Positions 24,974 through 34,174 of a stretch of 64,000 nt of DNA are shown here, piece by piece. Origin of the DNA: JAYOEY01 sp038116945 (GTDB lineage Bacteria > Pseudomonadota > Alphaproteobacteria > MPNO01 > UBA2964); NCBI GenBank assembly GCA_038116945.1, contig JAYOEY010000015.1:1-64000 (forward strand). Reading direction: 5' to 3'. Position 1 is the stretch's first letter. Every line of letters starts with the position of its first letter. Both the position numbers and the translations under genes were made by a program. The notes below the pieces were generated by a model. The model worked only from the letters and a program-made list of their open reading frames with translations, was not told where the DNA came from and made no database searches.

Positions 24974-25443
24974 TCCTCAATCAGAAAATCCGCCTCCACC
25001 TCGATCGCGACGCCGAGCGGCATCACGGTGACGCCGGCGACGGTGCGGGCGTGCTGGCCGGCCTCGCCGAACACGTCGACCATCAGGTCCGACGCGCCGT
25101 TGACCACGCCGCCGACCATGTCGAGATCCTCGGTCGCGTTCACATAGCCCCTGAGCTTCGCCACCTTCACGATGCGGTCGAGATCGCCGCCCAGCGCCTC
25201 TTTGGCATGCGCCAGCACGTTGAGCGCGCAGAGCCGGGCCGCCGCCGTTCCTTCCTCGACGTTGAAATCGCGCCCGACCTTTCCGATATAGGGCAGCTCG
25301 CCGTTCCACTGCGGCACCTGGCCCGACACGTACAGGATATTCCCCGCGATATTGGCGCCCTTGATCCGCGCTACCTTGGGCGCGCGTGCTTCGGGCAATT
25401 CGATCCCGAGTTCCTTCAACCGTGCTTCGATGCGTCCTGCCAT
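24970..25443 (-). CDS. RidA family protein (reactive imine/enamine deaminase)
   Basis: A 157-aa RidA/YjgF/UK114-type protein of the longer subgroup. Visible are NILYVSGQVPQWNGELPYIGKVG, then AAARLCALNVLAHAKEALGGDLDRIVKVAKLRGYVNA and GEAGQHARTVAGVTVMPLGVAIEVEADFL. RidA proteins hydrolyse 2-aminoacrylate and similar enamines. The arginine usually binding the carboxylate in RidA appears as HARTVAGV. The ATG at 25443 is supported by family length. It is divergent from the TfoX-like gene with a 39-bp gap. Confidence 0.9.
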   Translation of the reverse strand: MAGRIEARLKELGIELPEARAPKVARIKGANIAGNILYVSGQVPQWNGELPYIGKVGRDFNVEEGTAAARLCALNVLAHAKEALGGDLDRIVKVAKLRGYVNATEDLDMVGGVVNGASDLMVDVFGEAGQHARTVAGVTVMPLGVAIEVEADFLIED

Positions 25444-25482
25444 GATTTTTCCGTCCTGTCTGTCCTGTGTTATGTTCGCATT

Positions 25483-25869
25483 ATGCCTTCCAGTTCCGAA
25501 TTTCGCGACCACGTACTCGGCCTTCTTCTCGGCTTCGGCCCGGTGCAGGCCCGCTCGATGTTCGGCGGGTTCGGCGTCTATCTCGACGGGCTGATGTTCG
25601 GGCTGATCGCCTACGACACGCTGTACTTCAAGGTCGATGACGGCAACCGGCAGGAATACATCGATGCGGGCGAGCCGCCCTTCACATACCAGGGCAAGTC
25701 GCGCCCGGTCGAGATGTCCTATTACCGCGTGCCGGAACGGCTGTTCGACAACCCGGTGGAGCTTGCCGAATGGGCGGAACGCGCGCATCAGGCGGCGCAG
25801 AGATCCAAGATCGCCCAGCCGCCGCGCCGCCGCACCGGGCGGCATCGCCGGCCCGGCCGGCGGGCATGA
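25483..25869 (+). CDS. TfoX N-terminal domain protein
   Basis: A 128-aa protein with the TfoX N-terminal domain: GPVQARSMFGGFGVYLDGLMFGLI, then YDTLYFKVDD and the C-terminal pattern MSYYRVPERLFDNPVELAEWA. The last 20 residues are Arg-rich and probably disordered. In gamma-proteobacteria TfoX/Sxy promotes competence, but the stand-alone alphaproteobacterial proteins have no established role. It is followed after one base by the ribbon-helix-helix gene, so the two are probably co-translated. Confidence 0.85.
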   Translation: MPSSSEFRDHVLGLLLGFGPVQARSMFGGFGVYLDGLMFGLIAYDTLYFKVDDGNRQEYIDAGEPPFTYQGKSRPVEMSYYRVPERLFDNPVELAEWAERAHQAAQRSKIAQPPRRRTGRHRRPGRRA

Positions 25870-25870
25870 G

Positions 25871-26116
25871 ATGTCTGTACGGGATCGGGCCGTGAGCGGG
25901 CTGCGCAAGCGGTCGGTGATCGTCTCCGGCCACGCCACCAGCGTATCGCTGGAGGAGGAATTCTGGGCCGAGCTGGCCGCGGCGGCGAAACGCCGCAACC
26001 TGTCCCTCAACGCGCTGGTGAGCGAGATCGACGCCGCGCGCGACGGAAACCTGTCCTCGGCGCTGCGGCTGTTCGTCCTGCGCGAGGTGCGCGCGGAAAG
26101 GCCGGGCCGGCGCTAG
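25871..26116 (+). CDS. Ribbon-helix-helix domain protein
   Basis: An 81-aa protein matching the RHH_4 pattern common in Alphaproteobacteria: KRSVIVSGHATSVSLEEEFWAELAAAAKRRNLSLNALVSEID, with a basic strand followed by two helices. Such proteins can bind DNA as dimers, yet this subgroup has no known target. The ATG begins one base after the TfoX-like stop. It ends with a 4-bp CTAG overlap with the AsmA gene on the other strand. Confidence 0.8.
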   Translation: MSVRDRAVSGLRKRSVIVSGHATSVSLEEEFWAELAAAAKRRNLSLNALVSEIDAARDGNLSSALRLFVLREVRAERPGRR

Positions 26117-29100
26117 CGCCGGAAGAGACCCGGAAGACTCTGGATCACGTCCTCCAGCCTCGGCGTCCGCCTCTGCTGCTGCGGCTGCTCCTGGGTCGGG
26201 GACGGGGCCGGCTGCGACGAACCGCGCAGCTTGCCGGGCAGCACCCGGTCGATGATGCTGCCGATGCCGCGCTGCAGGATAAAGGATTGCAGCTTTTCGA
26301 AATTGAACTTGCGCGCCGGATCGTCGATCGCGCCGACCGCCCGCATCTCGAAAGGCGGTGCCTTGGGGTGTTCCGTCAGGCGGAACTCGCCGTTGAAATC
26401 CATGTGCCAGCGGGGAATGTCCGCGAAACCCGCCGCGCGCCCTTCGCCGGCATCGGCCAGAAGCCGGATGTCGTTTGTCCGCATCACGCCGTTGCGGATC
26501 GCGAACGTTCCGTCAAGAGACTGGAACCGCGTCTGACCGCCGCTCATCGACGTTCCGATCAGCTTGAGAAAATCGAGCGCGCCGCCCAGATTCTTCAGCC
26601 TGTCGCTTACCGCTTTCAGGTCGAACCCCCTGACCGTGCCGCTGACCGAGGACAGGCGCCCCGACCCGTTGAGCCCGGCAACCATCCGGCGCGGCGACGA
26701 GCCGGCGGCCGTCACGTCGAGACTGAAATCGGTGATGCCGCCCGACAGATCGAAGTCCGCCCCCTCGAACAGCGCCTTTCCGGCCTTGCCCACATTGGCC
26801 TTGGACACCGTGACCTTGCCCCGGATGCTGGGCGTTTTGCGACCGTCGAGATCGCCGGTGAGCTTGAACGCGCCGTCGAACATCTTTCCCGAGATATCGG
26901 AAATCAGGAGCCGGCGGTCCTTGATGCTGGTGCGGATGGTCGGGCTGTCGACCTTGAACTGCCGGTAAACAAGCGCATCGCCGCGAATCGACAGATCGGC
27001 GTCCATCAGATCGAGGACCGCGGTGTCGAATTTCTGGTCGGAGAACCGGCCGGCGGGATCGCCGGCGCCGCCCGACCGTCCGGAGGACGCGACGCGGGAG
27101 TTACGGCGGGCTTCATCGCTGCTGCCCGCGCGCACCGGCAAAAACGGATTGAGATCGATGGCCCCCGCCATGAGAGCCGCGGTAAGCGTCGGGCGGACGC
27201 CCCGCGTCCGGAGATCGCCGCTTCCCTGTAACGAGAGCTTCCCGGCGTCGAGCTTCAGCCCCTGCACCGCGTAAACGCCCTTCGCGCCCTTGAGCGATGC
27301 CTGCAGCTTCAGCGGCCCGATCGCGCCGCCCCTGGGCCGATAGTCGGGCGCCAGATTCCGCATCAGCGTGCCGACCGCGTCATGCGCTGCGGCCACGGTA
27401 AAATCGAACATCGGGTCGGTCGCGAAACCCTTCCCGGTTCCCTTCGCCGCGATAACGGCGCCGGCCGCCTTGATCCTCACGTCCGCGACGAGCGTGTCGA
27501 GCCCCCCTTTGGCGGTCGCGCTCAGATCGAACGGCCCAAGCGACGCCGTGCGCATTTCGACCCCCAGCGCCGCCAGAAGTCGGGTGAGTTCCCGGTGTTT
27601 CGCCGAAAGCCGTACGTCCCAGGCCGGCGTTTTATCGAAGCCGCCGGCGATCGCCCGGAGCGCCACGGTGGCGCCCGCGGCATCCACCGTCAGGTCCAGA
27701 TCGGCCCTGTCCGCCCCGGCATCCGCCTTGCCCCGGATTTTGAGCGCGCCCAGCGACCTGACCGAGGCGGGCGGTGCGATGCCCGCGAGTCTGAGAGCGC
27801 CGGAAATATCCCTGGCGTCCGCCGAGACACTGCCCTTGAAAACAGGAAGACCGCCGCGTTCCGACAATGTTCCGGCGACGGAAGCCTGAACCCCCGCGAG
27901 ATCGCGCACGGCGGCGCGCCGGATCGCGAGGCTTCCGCCGGAAACCGTGCCTTCGAACTCGATTCCGCGAACGGGCTGCTTCCGATAGGTCAACTGGCCG
28001 ACCGAGAGACGCATGTTCGCGTCGAAGAGCTTCAGCGCCGACAACGGACCTTCGCTTTTTTCCGCGTTCCCCGACGTCGTTCCGGCCGCCTGCTGTGCGG
28101 CGGCGGATCCCGAGGATCTGACCGTGGATCCGGTGGCGTTTTCCTTTGGCAGATAGGCGTCCAGATCTATCTTATCGACAGACAGCGTCACCCCGAACGC
28201 CGGATGCTCGCGCAACACGAGCGTAAGCGCGCCATCGGCATGCGTCGTATCGAGCTCGATCTTGCTGTTGATCAGCTGAAGCTGCCTGTCGTTTCCGGTT
28301 ACCTGACCGGTGAACGAAAAGCGGTGAAGCCTTTCCTTCGGCACGGACGCCACGTCGACGCCAAGCCATCCCAGCAATGACCGAACATTGTCGGCGCGGG
28401 CTGAAATTCCGGCGGCATAAGCCGGCTGTCCGTCCCGCGCGACGAGCGTTGCGGTCATGGAGGCCTCGCCGCCGCCGGGCAGGAACACCGTCGCACGGGA
28501 AATCTGCGCCTTGCCTCCGGCAAGCGCGCCGGCGATGGAAATGCCGCGCATGCTCCTCCCGTTATAGACAACCGCATCGAGCCCGAGATCGAGCGTCGCA
28601 TCTATTTCAGGCAGGCTGAACGCCGCCGGACCCGTTTCGCCCGGCGGTCCGACCCGCGCGCCTTCGGGCGCGCGCGCTGTAACGGGCTGAGATTTCCGGT
28701 CGTTCGCAACGCCCTTGACGAGTTCGTCGAGATCGATGCGTGTCACGCGGAGCTTCGCGTCCACCCGGGGACGCCCGGCGAGCGCCGCCTTTACGGATCC
28801 GCTCGCACGCGTGCCGCCGAGTTCGGCATCGATCTGGTCGACGGTGACGGCCTGCTCGGACGCATCGATTTGCGCCCTGAGGTGAAACGGGTGCGACAGG
28901 GCGGTCATTGGCGGAGCATCGACGAAAGACGATATCGCGCCGAGCAGCGTTTTGCCTTTTACGTCGATCCGGCCGGAAAGTTTCGGCGGTGCGCCGTGCG
29001 CCGCGACCGTCGCGGCAAGCTCCGCCGTCGACCCGCTGGCCTTATCGGTTAGCGTCAGTTTCAGCGGCGCGACGGCGCCGGGGTGCAGTCGGCCCATCGA

Positions 29101-29727
29101 GGCGGAGACGCTCAGCGGCACGCGCCTGTAGGACAGGGTTCCGGTCGCATTGAACGGCCCCTGCACGGACCCGGCGGAGAGCGACAGCGACACGCCGGTA
29201 ACGCGTTCTTCGCTGCCCGCGACGGCATCGCGCCAGATGAAGGTTCCGTTTTCGATACGAAGACTGTCGAGCCGGATATCGCTGCCGGCAGCGGACGCCG
29301 AACCGGCCGAACCGGCCTGCTCAGACGCGTCGCTCCGGGCCGCGGCGAACTCCCAGTTGGCGCGACCGTCCTTGAGCTTCTCCAGAAGGATCACGGGCTC
29401 GACCAGCCGGACCGAATCGATTTCGATCTTTCCGCTTAGCAACGGCATAAGACGGACGCTGACATCCAGGGCCTTGAGAGACGCCATCGTCGTATCGCTG
29501 CCGCCCTGGATATTGACGAAGCGGATACCGGACGCGGAAAGCCGGGGCGCGGGGAGAACCACGAAGCCTATATCGCCCCCGATCGTCAGATCGCGGCCGG
29601 TTGCCTTCTTCGCTTCCGCCGCAATTTCAGACTTGAAACCGTTCCAGTCTATGAAACCCGGCACCACCAGCGCCGCCGAAACGGCGATCACGACGGTCGC
29701 GGCGAGGCCGATCAGAAATTTACGCAT
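26113..29727 (-). CDS. AsmA family protein
   Basis: A 1204-aa AsmA-like protein. One N-terminal membrane helix (residues about 4-25) is followed by the AsmA_N module (FIDWNGFKSEIAAEAKKATGRDLTIGGDI), then a very long repetitive beta-rich region typical of proteins thought to form bridge-like grooves for phospholipid transfer between inner and outer membrane. The C-terminal AsmA_2 region includes GLNGSGRLSSVSGTVRGFDL and GVMRTNDIRLLADAGEGRAAGFADIP. A Pro/Gln-rich tail near residues 1175-1190 precedes a short conserved end. It starts 108 bp from the next gene upstream, so it may have its own promoter. The precise cargo is unknown. Confidence 0.9.
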   Translation of the reverse strand: MRKFLIGLAATVVIAVSAALVVPGFIDWNGFKSEIAAEAKKATGRDLTIGGDIGFVVLPAPRLSASGIRFVNIQGGSDTTMASLKALDVSVRLMPLLSGKIEIDSVRLVEPVILLEKLKDGRANWEFAAARSDASEQAGSAGSASAAGSDIRLDSLRIENGTFIWRDAVAGSEERVTGVSLSLSAGSVQGPFNATGTLSYRRVPLSVSASMGRLHPGAVAPLKLTLTDKASGSTAELAATVAAHGAPPKLSGRIDVKGKTLLGAISSFVDAPPMTALSHPFHLRAQIDASEQAVTVDQIDAELGGTRASGSVKAALAGRPRVDAKLRVTRIDLDELVKGVANDRKSQPVTARAPEGARVGPPGETGPAAFSLPEIDATLDLGLDAVVYNGRSMRGISIAGALAGGKAQISRATVFLPGGGEASMTATLVARDGQPAYAAGISARADNVRSLLGWLGVDVASVPKERLHRFSFTGQVTGNDRQLQLINSKIELDTTHADGALTLVLREHPAFGVTLSVDKIDLDAYLPKENATGSTVRSSGSAAAQQAAGTTSGNAEKSEGPLSALKLFDANMRLSVGQLTYRKQPVRGIEFEGTVSGGSLAIRRAAVRDLAGVQASVAGTLSERGGLPVFKGSVSADARDISGALRLAGIAPPASVRSLGALKIRGKADAGADRADLDLTVDAAGATVALRAIAGGFDKTPAWDVRLSAKHRELTRLLAALGVEMRTASLGPFDLSATAKGGLDTLVADVRIKAAGAVIAAKGTGKGFATDPMFDFTVAAAHDAVGTLMRNLAPDYRPRGGAIGPLKLQASLKGAKGVYAVQGLKLDAGKLSLQGSGDLRTRGVRPTLTAALMAGAIDLNPFLPVRAGSSDEARRNSRVASSGRSGGAGDPAGRFSDQKFDTAVLDLMDADLSIRGDALVYRQFKVDSPTIRTSIKDRRLLISDISGKMFDGAFKLTGDLDGRKTPSIRGKVTVSKANVGKAGKALFEGADFDLSGGITDFSLDVTAAGSSPRRMVAGLNGSGRLSSVSGTVRGFDLKAVSDRLKNLGGALDFLKLIGTSMSGGQTRFQSLDGTFAIRNGVMRTNDIRLLADAGEGRAAGFADIPRWHMDFNGEFRLTEHPKAPPFEMRAVGAIDDPARKFNFEKLQSFILQRGIGSIIDRVLPGKLRGSSQPAPSPTQEQPQQQRRTPRLEDVIQSLPGLFRR

Positions 29728-29835
29728 GCTCTTCCGTCATCCTCCGGACGAGATTTGGGCAGACTAGCAACCAGATAACCATGGAGAATGGCCAAAACAA
29801 GGCAGTGGCTTCCCGTTCGTCCGACACGTCCGGTT

Positions 29836-31212
29836 TCAAGCGACGACCTTGCCGGGATTCATGATGTTTCGGGGGTCGAGCGCGGACTTCAAGGATTTCA
29901 TCACCGCGACGCCCTCGCCCATTTCGTCGATGAGACAGTCTATCTTGCCGCGCCCGACGCCGTGCTCGCCTGTGCAGGTTCCTTCCATCGCCAGCGCGCG
30001 GGCCACCATCCGGGCGTTCAGCCGCTCCGCTTCGCCGAATTCGGCGGGGTTGTCCGGATCGAGCAGAAAGATCACATGGAAATTGCCATCCCCGACATGG
30101 CCGACAATTGTCGCCATGAGAGCCGATGATTCGATATCGGCCCGCGTCTTCCCAATGCACTCTGCGAGGCGCGAGATCGGTACGCACAGATCGGTCGACC
30201 ATGCCCTGGCGCCGGGGCGCAGCGCGAGCGCGGCGTAGAGCGCGTCATGACGCGCCTGCCACAGCGCGTTGCGCTCTTCCTCGTTTTCGGTCCAGCGAAA
30301 ATCGCCGCCGCCGCAATCGGCGGCGATTGCCTGCACCGTCTCCGCCTGTTCCCGCACCGACGCCGCGGACCCGTGAAATTCGAAAAACAGGGTCGGTTCG
30401 GGATCGTACGCCAGGTTCGAATAGGCGATGCAGGCTTTCATCTGCACCGCGTCGAGGAGTTCGACGCGTGCCACCGGAACGCCGGACTGGATCGACAGGA
30501 TGCAGCAATTGACCGCGTCTTCGACGGCCGGAAAGGAACAGACAGCGGCGGAAACCGCCTCCGGCCGCCCGTGCAGGCGCAGCGTTACCTCGACAATGAC
30601 GCCGAGCGTTCCCTCGGAGCCGACGAACAGACGGGTCAGATCGTATCCCGCCGCGGACTTGCGGGCGCGACCGCCGGTCCTGATTACGCGCCCGTCGGCG
30701 AGCACGACCGTGAGGTTAAGCACCGCATCCCGCATCGTGCCGTAACGGACGGCATTGGTGCCCGACGCCCGCGTCGAGGCCATGCCGCCGATTGAGGCGT
30801 CGGCGCCGGGGTCGATGGGAAAGAACAGGCCGGTGTCGCGCAGTTCCTCGTTAAGGCGCTTGCGCGTCACGCCGGCCTCGACGGTCACGTCCATGTCCTC
30901 GGGCGACACGCGCAGGATGCGGTTCATGCCGGAGAGATCGATACAGATGCCGCCCTTGACCGCACCGATGCCGCCTTCGAGCGCCGTCCCCGTTCCATAG
31001 GGAATAACAGGCACGCCCCGGGCGGAGCAGGCCTTTACGACGGCAACGACATCGTCTGTCGATTGAACGAACGCCACCGCATCGGGCGGCGCGGCCGGGT
31101 GGTGGGATTCGTCTCGTCCGTGCGCCTCGCGCACTGCCTCGCCGGTCGAGAGCCGGTCGCCGAGGACGGCGCGCAGCTCTTCGATCAGTTGGGGAAGACC
31201 TGGAACCTGCAT
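29836..31212 (-). CDS. FAD-binding oxidase, D-lactate dehydrogenase/GlcD type
   Basis: A 458-aa flavoprotein of the VAO/PCMH fold. The FAD motif is VIPYGTGTALEGGIGAVKGGICIDLSGMNRIL (about residues 73-105), followed by DPGADASIGGMASTRASGTNAVRYGTMRD. The C-terminal FAD-oxidase domain ends in GEHGVGRGKIDCLIDEMG and LDPRNIMNPGKV. Likely substrates are D-lactate, glycolate or another 2-hydroxy acid. The start at 31212 lies inside the end of the MBL gene (28-bp overlap) and fits family length; longer upstream readings are shadows. It is the last gene of a four-gene minus-strand operon. Confidence 0.9.
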   Translation of the reverse strand: MQVPGLPQLIEELRAVLGDRLSTGEAVREAHGRDESHHPAAPPDAVAFVQSTDDVVAVVKACSARGVPVIPYGTGTALEGGIGAVKGGICIDLSGMNRILRVSPEDMDVTVEAGVTRKRLNEELRDTGLFFPIDPGADASIGGMASTRASGTNAVRYGTMRDAVLNLTVVLADGRVIRTGGRARKSAAGYDLTRLFVGSEGTLGVIVEVTLRLHGRPEAVSAAVCSFPAVEDAVNCCILSIQSGVPVARVELLDAVQMKACIAYSNLAYDPEPTLFFEFHGSAASVREQAETVQAIAADCGGGDFRWTENEEERNALWQARHDALYAALALRPGARAWSTDLCVPISRLAECIGKTRADIESSALMATIVGHVGDGNFHVIFLLDPDNPAEFGEAERLNARMVARALAMEGTCTGEHGVGRGKIDCLIDEMGEGVAVMKSLKSALDPRNIMNPGKVVA

Positions 31213-32072
31213 CTTTCTCCGTTGCCGATAATGCGGCCGAAGGCGGGCGACGCGAAATGCGCCGCGAGAATCCAGGCGTCGGTATCGGCGTGCCGATCGA
31301 CGAACGCGCATCGCGATGCCCGCGCCATGTCCGGATCGACGCAGAACCGGCTGTTCCATTCCGGATAGGCGACCTGGACCGGGTGGTGCAGCGCGTCCCC
31401 CGACAGTACGGCATGGCCGCCCGGCGACTTCAGATCGATGCACACATGGGCCGGCGTATGACCCGGGGTCGGCAGCAGCGTGAACATGTCGTCGATGGCG
31501 AAATCGTTATCGACCAGCGCCGCCTGACCCGCCTCGATGACCGGCAGCACAGAGTCCTCGTAGCACCCGTCCTCGGTGCCCGGCCCTTCGTTCGGTTCGT
31601 CCATGTTTTCCCAGTAGGCGACCTCGTCCTTGTGGAAGACGTAGCGGGCGTTGGGAAATGTCGGCGTCCAGCGCCCGTTTTCCAGCCGCGTATTCCAGCC
31701 GACATGATCGGCGTGCAGGTGCGTGCACATCACGAAATCGACGTCCTCCGGCCGAATCCCCGCCGCGGCGAGCTGATCGAGCCAGGTCGATTGCTGCCGA
31801 TGCCAGTGCGGCGTCGACGGGCGCTCTTTCATGTGACCGACGCAGGCATCGACCAGAACCGTATGATGGGGCGTTCGGACGGCATAGCTCTGAATGGCGC
31901 GCCTGTAGGTCCGTGCCTCGACATCCCAGAAATGAGGCGCAAGCCAGTCGAGTTCACCCTCGAACTCCTCCATCGTCGCATCGGGGAAAAAGAAGGTCGG
32001 CTCGTAGCCCAACCCTTCCAGCTCCACCAGGCGGTCGATGGTGACATCGCCCAGGACGAGTCGACGCGACAT
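31185..32072 (-). CDS. MBL-fold metallo-hydrolase
   Basis: A 295-aa metallo-beta-lactamase-fold protein. The metal site HxHxDH is in CTHLHADHVGWN (about residue 119), further ligands are in LLPTPGHTPAHVC and VLSGDALHHPVQ. The pattern resembles lactonase-like and quorum-quenching relatives, and also lactone-cleaving enzymes of catabolic pathways, so the substrate is open. It starts 16 bp after the dioxygenase gene and overlaps the oxidase gene, in one operon. Confidence 0.88.
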   Translation of the reverse strand: MSRRLVLGDVTIDRLVELEGLGYEPTFFFPDATMEEFEGELDWLAPHFWDVEARTYRRAIQSYAVRTPHHTVLVDACVGHMKERPSTPHWHRQQSTWLDQLAAAGIRPEDVDFVMCTHLHADHVGWNTRLENGRWTPTFPNARYVFHKDEVAYWENMDEPNEGPGTEDGCYEDSVLPVIEAGQAALVDNDFAIDDMFTLLPTPGHTPAHVCIDLKSPGGHAVLSGDALHHPVQVAYPEWNSRFCVDPDMARASRCAFVDRHADTDAWILAAHFASPAFGRIIGNGERCRFQVFPN

Positions 32073-32088
32073 GATTTCGAACCGTTCC

Positions 32089-32598
32089 CTACGGCGCCGG
32101 CATCACATGGCTGCATTTCGAGCAGGTCCGGAATTCCTCGGAATCGAAGAAATTCGCATAGGCCTTCGACACCGGATCGCTCGCGTAATCGCTGACCACG
32201 AACTGCTCTTCATGCAAGAAATTGTCGCATTCGGGGCAGAACCACTGGAAACGGTCGATTTCGCCCGCACGCCGCTTGCGTTCGATCACCAGAACGAAAC
32301 CGTCGGGCGGAAAGCGCGGCGAGTGCGGCACGCCGGCCGGCGTGTGGATCGTGTTCCCTTCTTTCAGGACTGCGATTTCTTCCTTTCCCTCGGGCGTACG
32401 GTAATGGAGGTTCATGTCCCCCTTGACCATGAACATCACCTCATCGACCGGGTCGATGTGAAACTCGCTCCGGTATTCGCGCCCGCGGGCGACGAAGGCG
32501 AGGGAGTCCTCTTCCTGCCACAGAACCTTCACCCGCTTTCCGGTTTCGGCGAGTTCGCGGGCAACGGCATGCAGATCGGCGATGGGCATCGGTTTCAT
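32089..32598 (-). CDS. nbaC: 3-hydroxyanthranilate 3,4-dioxygenase
   Basis: A 169-aa cupin extradiol dioxygenase that opens the ring of 3-hydroxyanthranilate. The iron site lies in YRSEFHIDPVDEVMFMVKGDMNLHYRTPEG (His, Glu) and TPAGVPHSPRFPP (His). ERKRRAGEIDRFQWFCPEC is the family signature, and the C-terminal rubredoxin-like pair CPEC and CSKC is present. Start at 32598 puts AAGGAG 8 bp upstream; the ATG two codons earlier is too close to it. No kynureninase, kynurenine monooxygenase or ACMS decarboxylase is encoded nearby, so its pathway here is unclear. Confidence 0.9.
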   Translation of the reverse strand: MKPMPIADLHAVARELAETGKRVKVLWQEEDSLAFVARGREYRSEFHIDPVDEVMFMVKGDMNLHYRTPEGKEEIAVLKEGNTIHTPAGVPHSPRFPPDGFVLVIERKRRAGEIDRFQWFCPECDNFLHEEQFVVSDYASDPVSKAYANFFDSEEFRTCSKCSHVMPAP

Positions 32599-32642
32599 GG
32601 GCATGGCTCCTTCCTGTCCTGCGGTCAGTCTATCACGGGAAT

Positions 32643-33434
32643 TCAGATACGCGTCGATTCCGACGTGATGTCAGCGACGAACATGTGACCGGGAGAATGG
32701 GTAATGGCGAGCGGCAGGCGCGCCCGAGTCAGCGCTTCCTGCGGCGTCACCCCGCATGCCCAGAAGACCGGAATCTGTCCGTCGCCGATGGTTACCGCCC
32801 GGCCGAACTCGGGACTGGACAGGTCCTTTATGCCGAGCGCGTCCGGATCGCCGATATGGATGGGCGCGCCGTGCGCCATGGGATAATGCGCGGTGATTTC
32901 CGCCGCTCGCTCGGCATCCTCCGGCGAAAAAGGCCGCATCGACACGACCATCGTTCCCTCGAACGGCGCCGCCGGCGCGCAGGGAACCGTCGTACGGTAC
33001 ATCGGCACGAACCCGGTTTCGGCGATATGCGGCAGCAGCAGTCCGGCGTCGGTCAGGGCCTTCTCCGCAACGAAGGAACAGCCAAGCAGAAACGTCACGA
33101 AATCGTCCTGCCAGAGGCCGAGAATGTCTGTCGGCTCTTCAGCCGCCGCCCCGTCGCGGAAGACGCGGTAGCGCGGCAGGTCGGTGCGGATGTCGGCGCC
33201 GGGCGCGATCGTCACCGGCTCCACGCCGCCCGGCTCGAGTATTTCAAGGATCGGGCAGGGTTGCGGGTTGCGTCGGCAGAACCGGCGGAAGGCGTCCGCG
33301 GCATCCGACGGCAGAATGACCATGTTGGCCTGGACGAACCCTGCCGCGCGCCCGGAAGTTGGCCCGTCATACGAACCGTTGCGGCAGGCAAGCCGGAGGT
33401 CTTGCGGCGAGGCGTCGGCGGTTAGCGCTGTCAT
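32643..33434 (-). CDS. DUF1445 putative hydro-lyase (D-glutamate cyclase family)
   Basis: A 263-aa protein of the DUF1445/YcsI family, annotated elsewhere as putative hydro-lyase and related to D-glutamate cyclase. Characteristic parts are LRLACRNGSYDGPTSGRAAGFVQANMVILP, DDFVTFLLGCSFVAEKAL, VPMYRTTVPC, then PIHIGDPDALGIKDLSSPEFG and VFWACGVTPQEAL and ITHSPGHMFVAD at the end. The start at 33434 gives the family's usual length. It is the first gene of the operon with the dioxygenase (44-bp gap), which suggests action on a dicarboxylate or lactam product, but this is inference. Confidence 0.87.
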   Translation of the reverse strand: MTALTADASPQDLRLACRNGSYDGPTSGRAAGFVQANMVILPSDAADAFRRFCRRNPQPCPILEILEPGGVEPVTIAPGADIRTDLPRYRVFRDGAAAEEPTDILGLWQDDFVTFLLGCSFVAEKALTDAGLLLPHIAETGFVPMYRTTVPCAPAAPFEGTMVVSMRPFSPEDAERAAEITAHYPMAHGAPIHIGDPDALGIKDLSSPEFGRAVTIGDGQIPVFWACGVTPQEALTRARLPLAITHSPGHMFVADITSESTRI

Positions 33435-33569
33435 GGCGATCGCAATTCGTGGTCTGGCATCGGCCACCGGCATACATCAGGAAGGCGGGGACAGAAACCC
33501 CGCCATTAACGTTTCTCATACCCTTGGACGGTCTAATCGGGCCAGCATCAGGAATTCGGAACAGAGCCG

Positions 33570-34088
33570 ATGGCGGCCGAGCCACAGTTGAATACCCCGG
33601 ACGACGCGGCAACAGACCCGGTCGAGGAAATGCGCGCGCGCCTCGCGGGAACCAACATCAACGCACGATCGTTGCTGGCGACGGATTATCTTAATCATTT
33701 CAATGAATTCGTGATGCTTTTCGAACTGGTGGCCGATATGCCCGACCTGTTCGAGGACGTTCGCACCTGGAAAAAAAAGAGCTACAGGGATCATTTTGCC
33801 GAGAGCGGTTTTTCGGACCGCGACCTTGCGATCGCCGCATATGAGGTTTCTCCGCCCGAATATCGTGGCCGTCTGGACGACACGGTCGATCTCATCAACG
33901 AAACCATCGACGACGCCTCGGCCGCGGCGGGCAGGCTGCTGGATCCGCCGGACCCCGAGAGGCTTGCAACAGCGGTTTCGACCTACACAACGGAAATCCG
34001 CGGGCTGATCGATATCGCAAGCGCCATTATCAATGATGTAGAGTCCTCGAACGCTCAGGATGACATCGACAAGCTGTTCGACGACTGA
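33570..34088 (+). CDS. Hypothetical protein, acidic and helical
   Basis: I do not recognise this 172-aa protein. It is acidic and predicted almost wholly helical, with a variable N-terminus (1-25) and a more regular core from ARSLLATDYLNHFNEFVMLFELVADMPDLFEDVRTWKKKSY onward. The C-terminal third (IDIASAIINDVESSNAQDDIDKLF) ends in an acidic tail. It has no signal peptide, membrane segment or known catalytic motif. Codon use looks like its neighbours. It is divergent from the hydro-lyase gene (135-bp gap) and 86 bp before the DUF3750 gene. Confidence 0.6.
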   Translation: MAAEPQLNTPDDAATDPVEEMRARLAGTNINARSLLATDYLNHFNEFVMLFELVADMPDLFEDVRTWKKKSYRDHFAESGFSDRDLAIAAYEVSPPEYRGRLDDTVDLINETIDDASAAAGRLLDPPDPERLATAVSTYTTEIRGLIDIASAIINDVESSNAQDDIDKLFDD

Positions 34089-34174
34089 AGCGAATTCGAT
34101 TTCCGCGGTACCGGACCCGTTCCCCTGCCAAGAATCGTTGTTGCCCGCCGACCCGGGTGCTAACGTCGCCGCGC

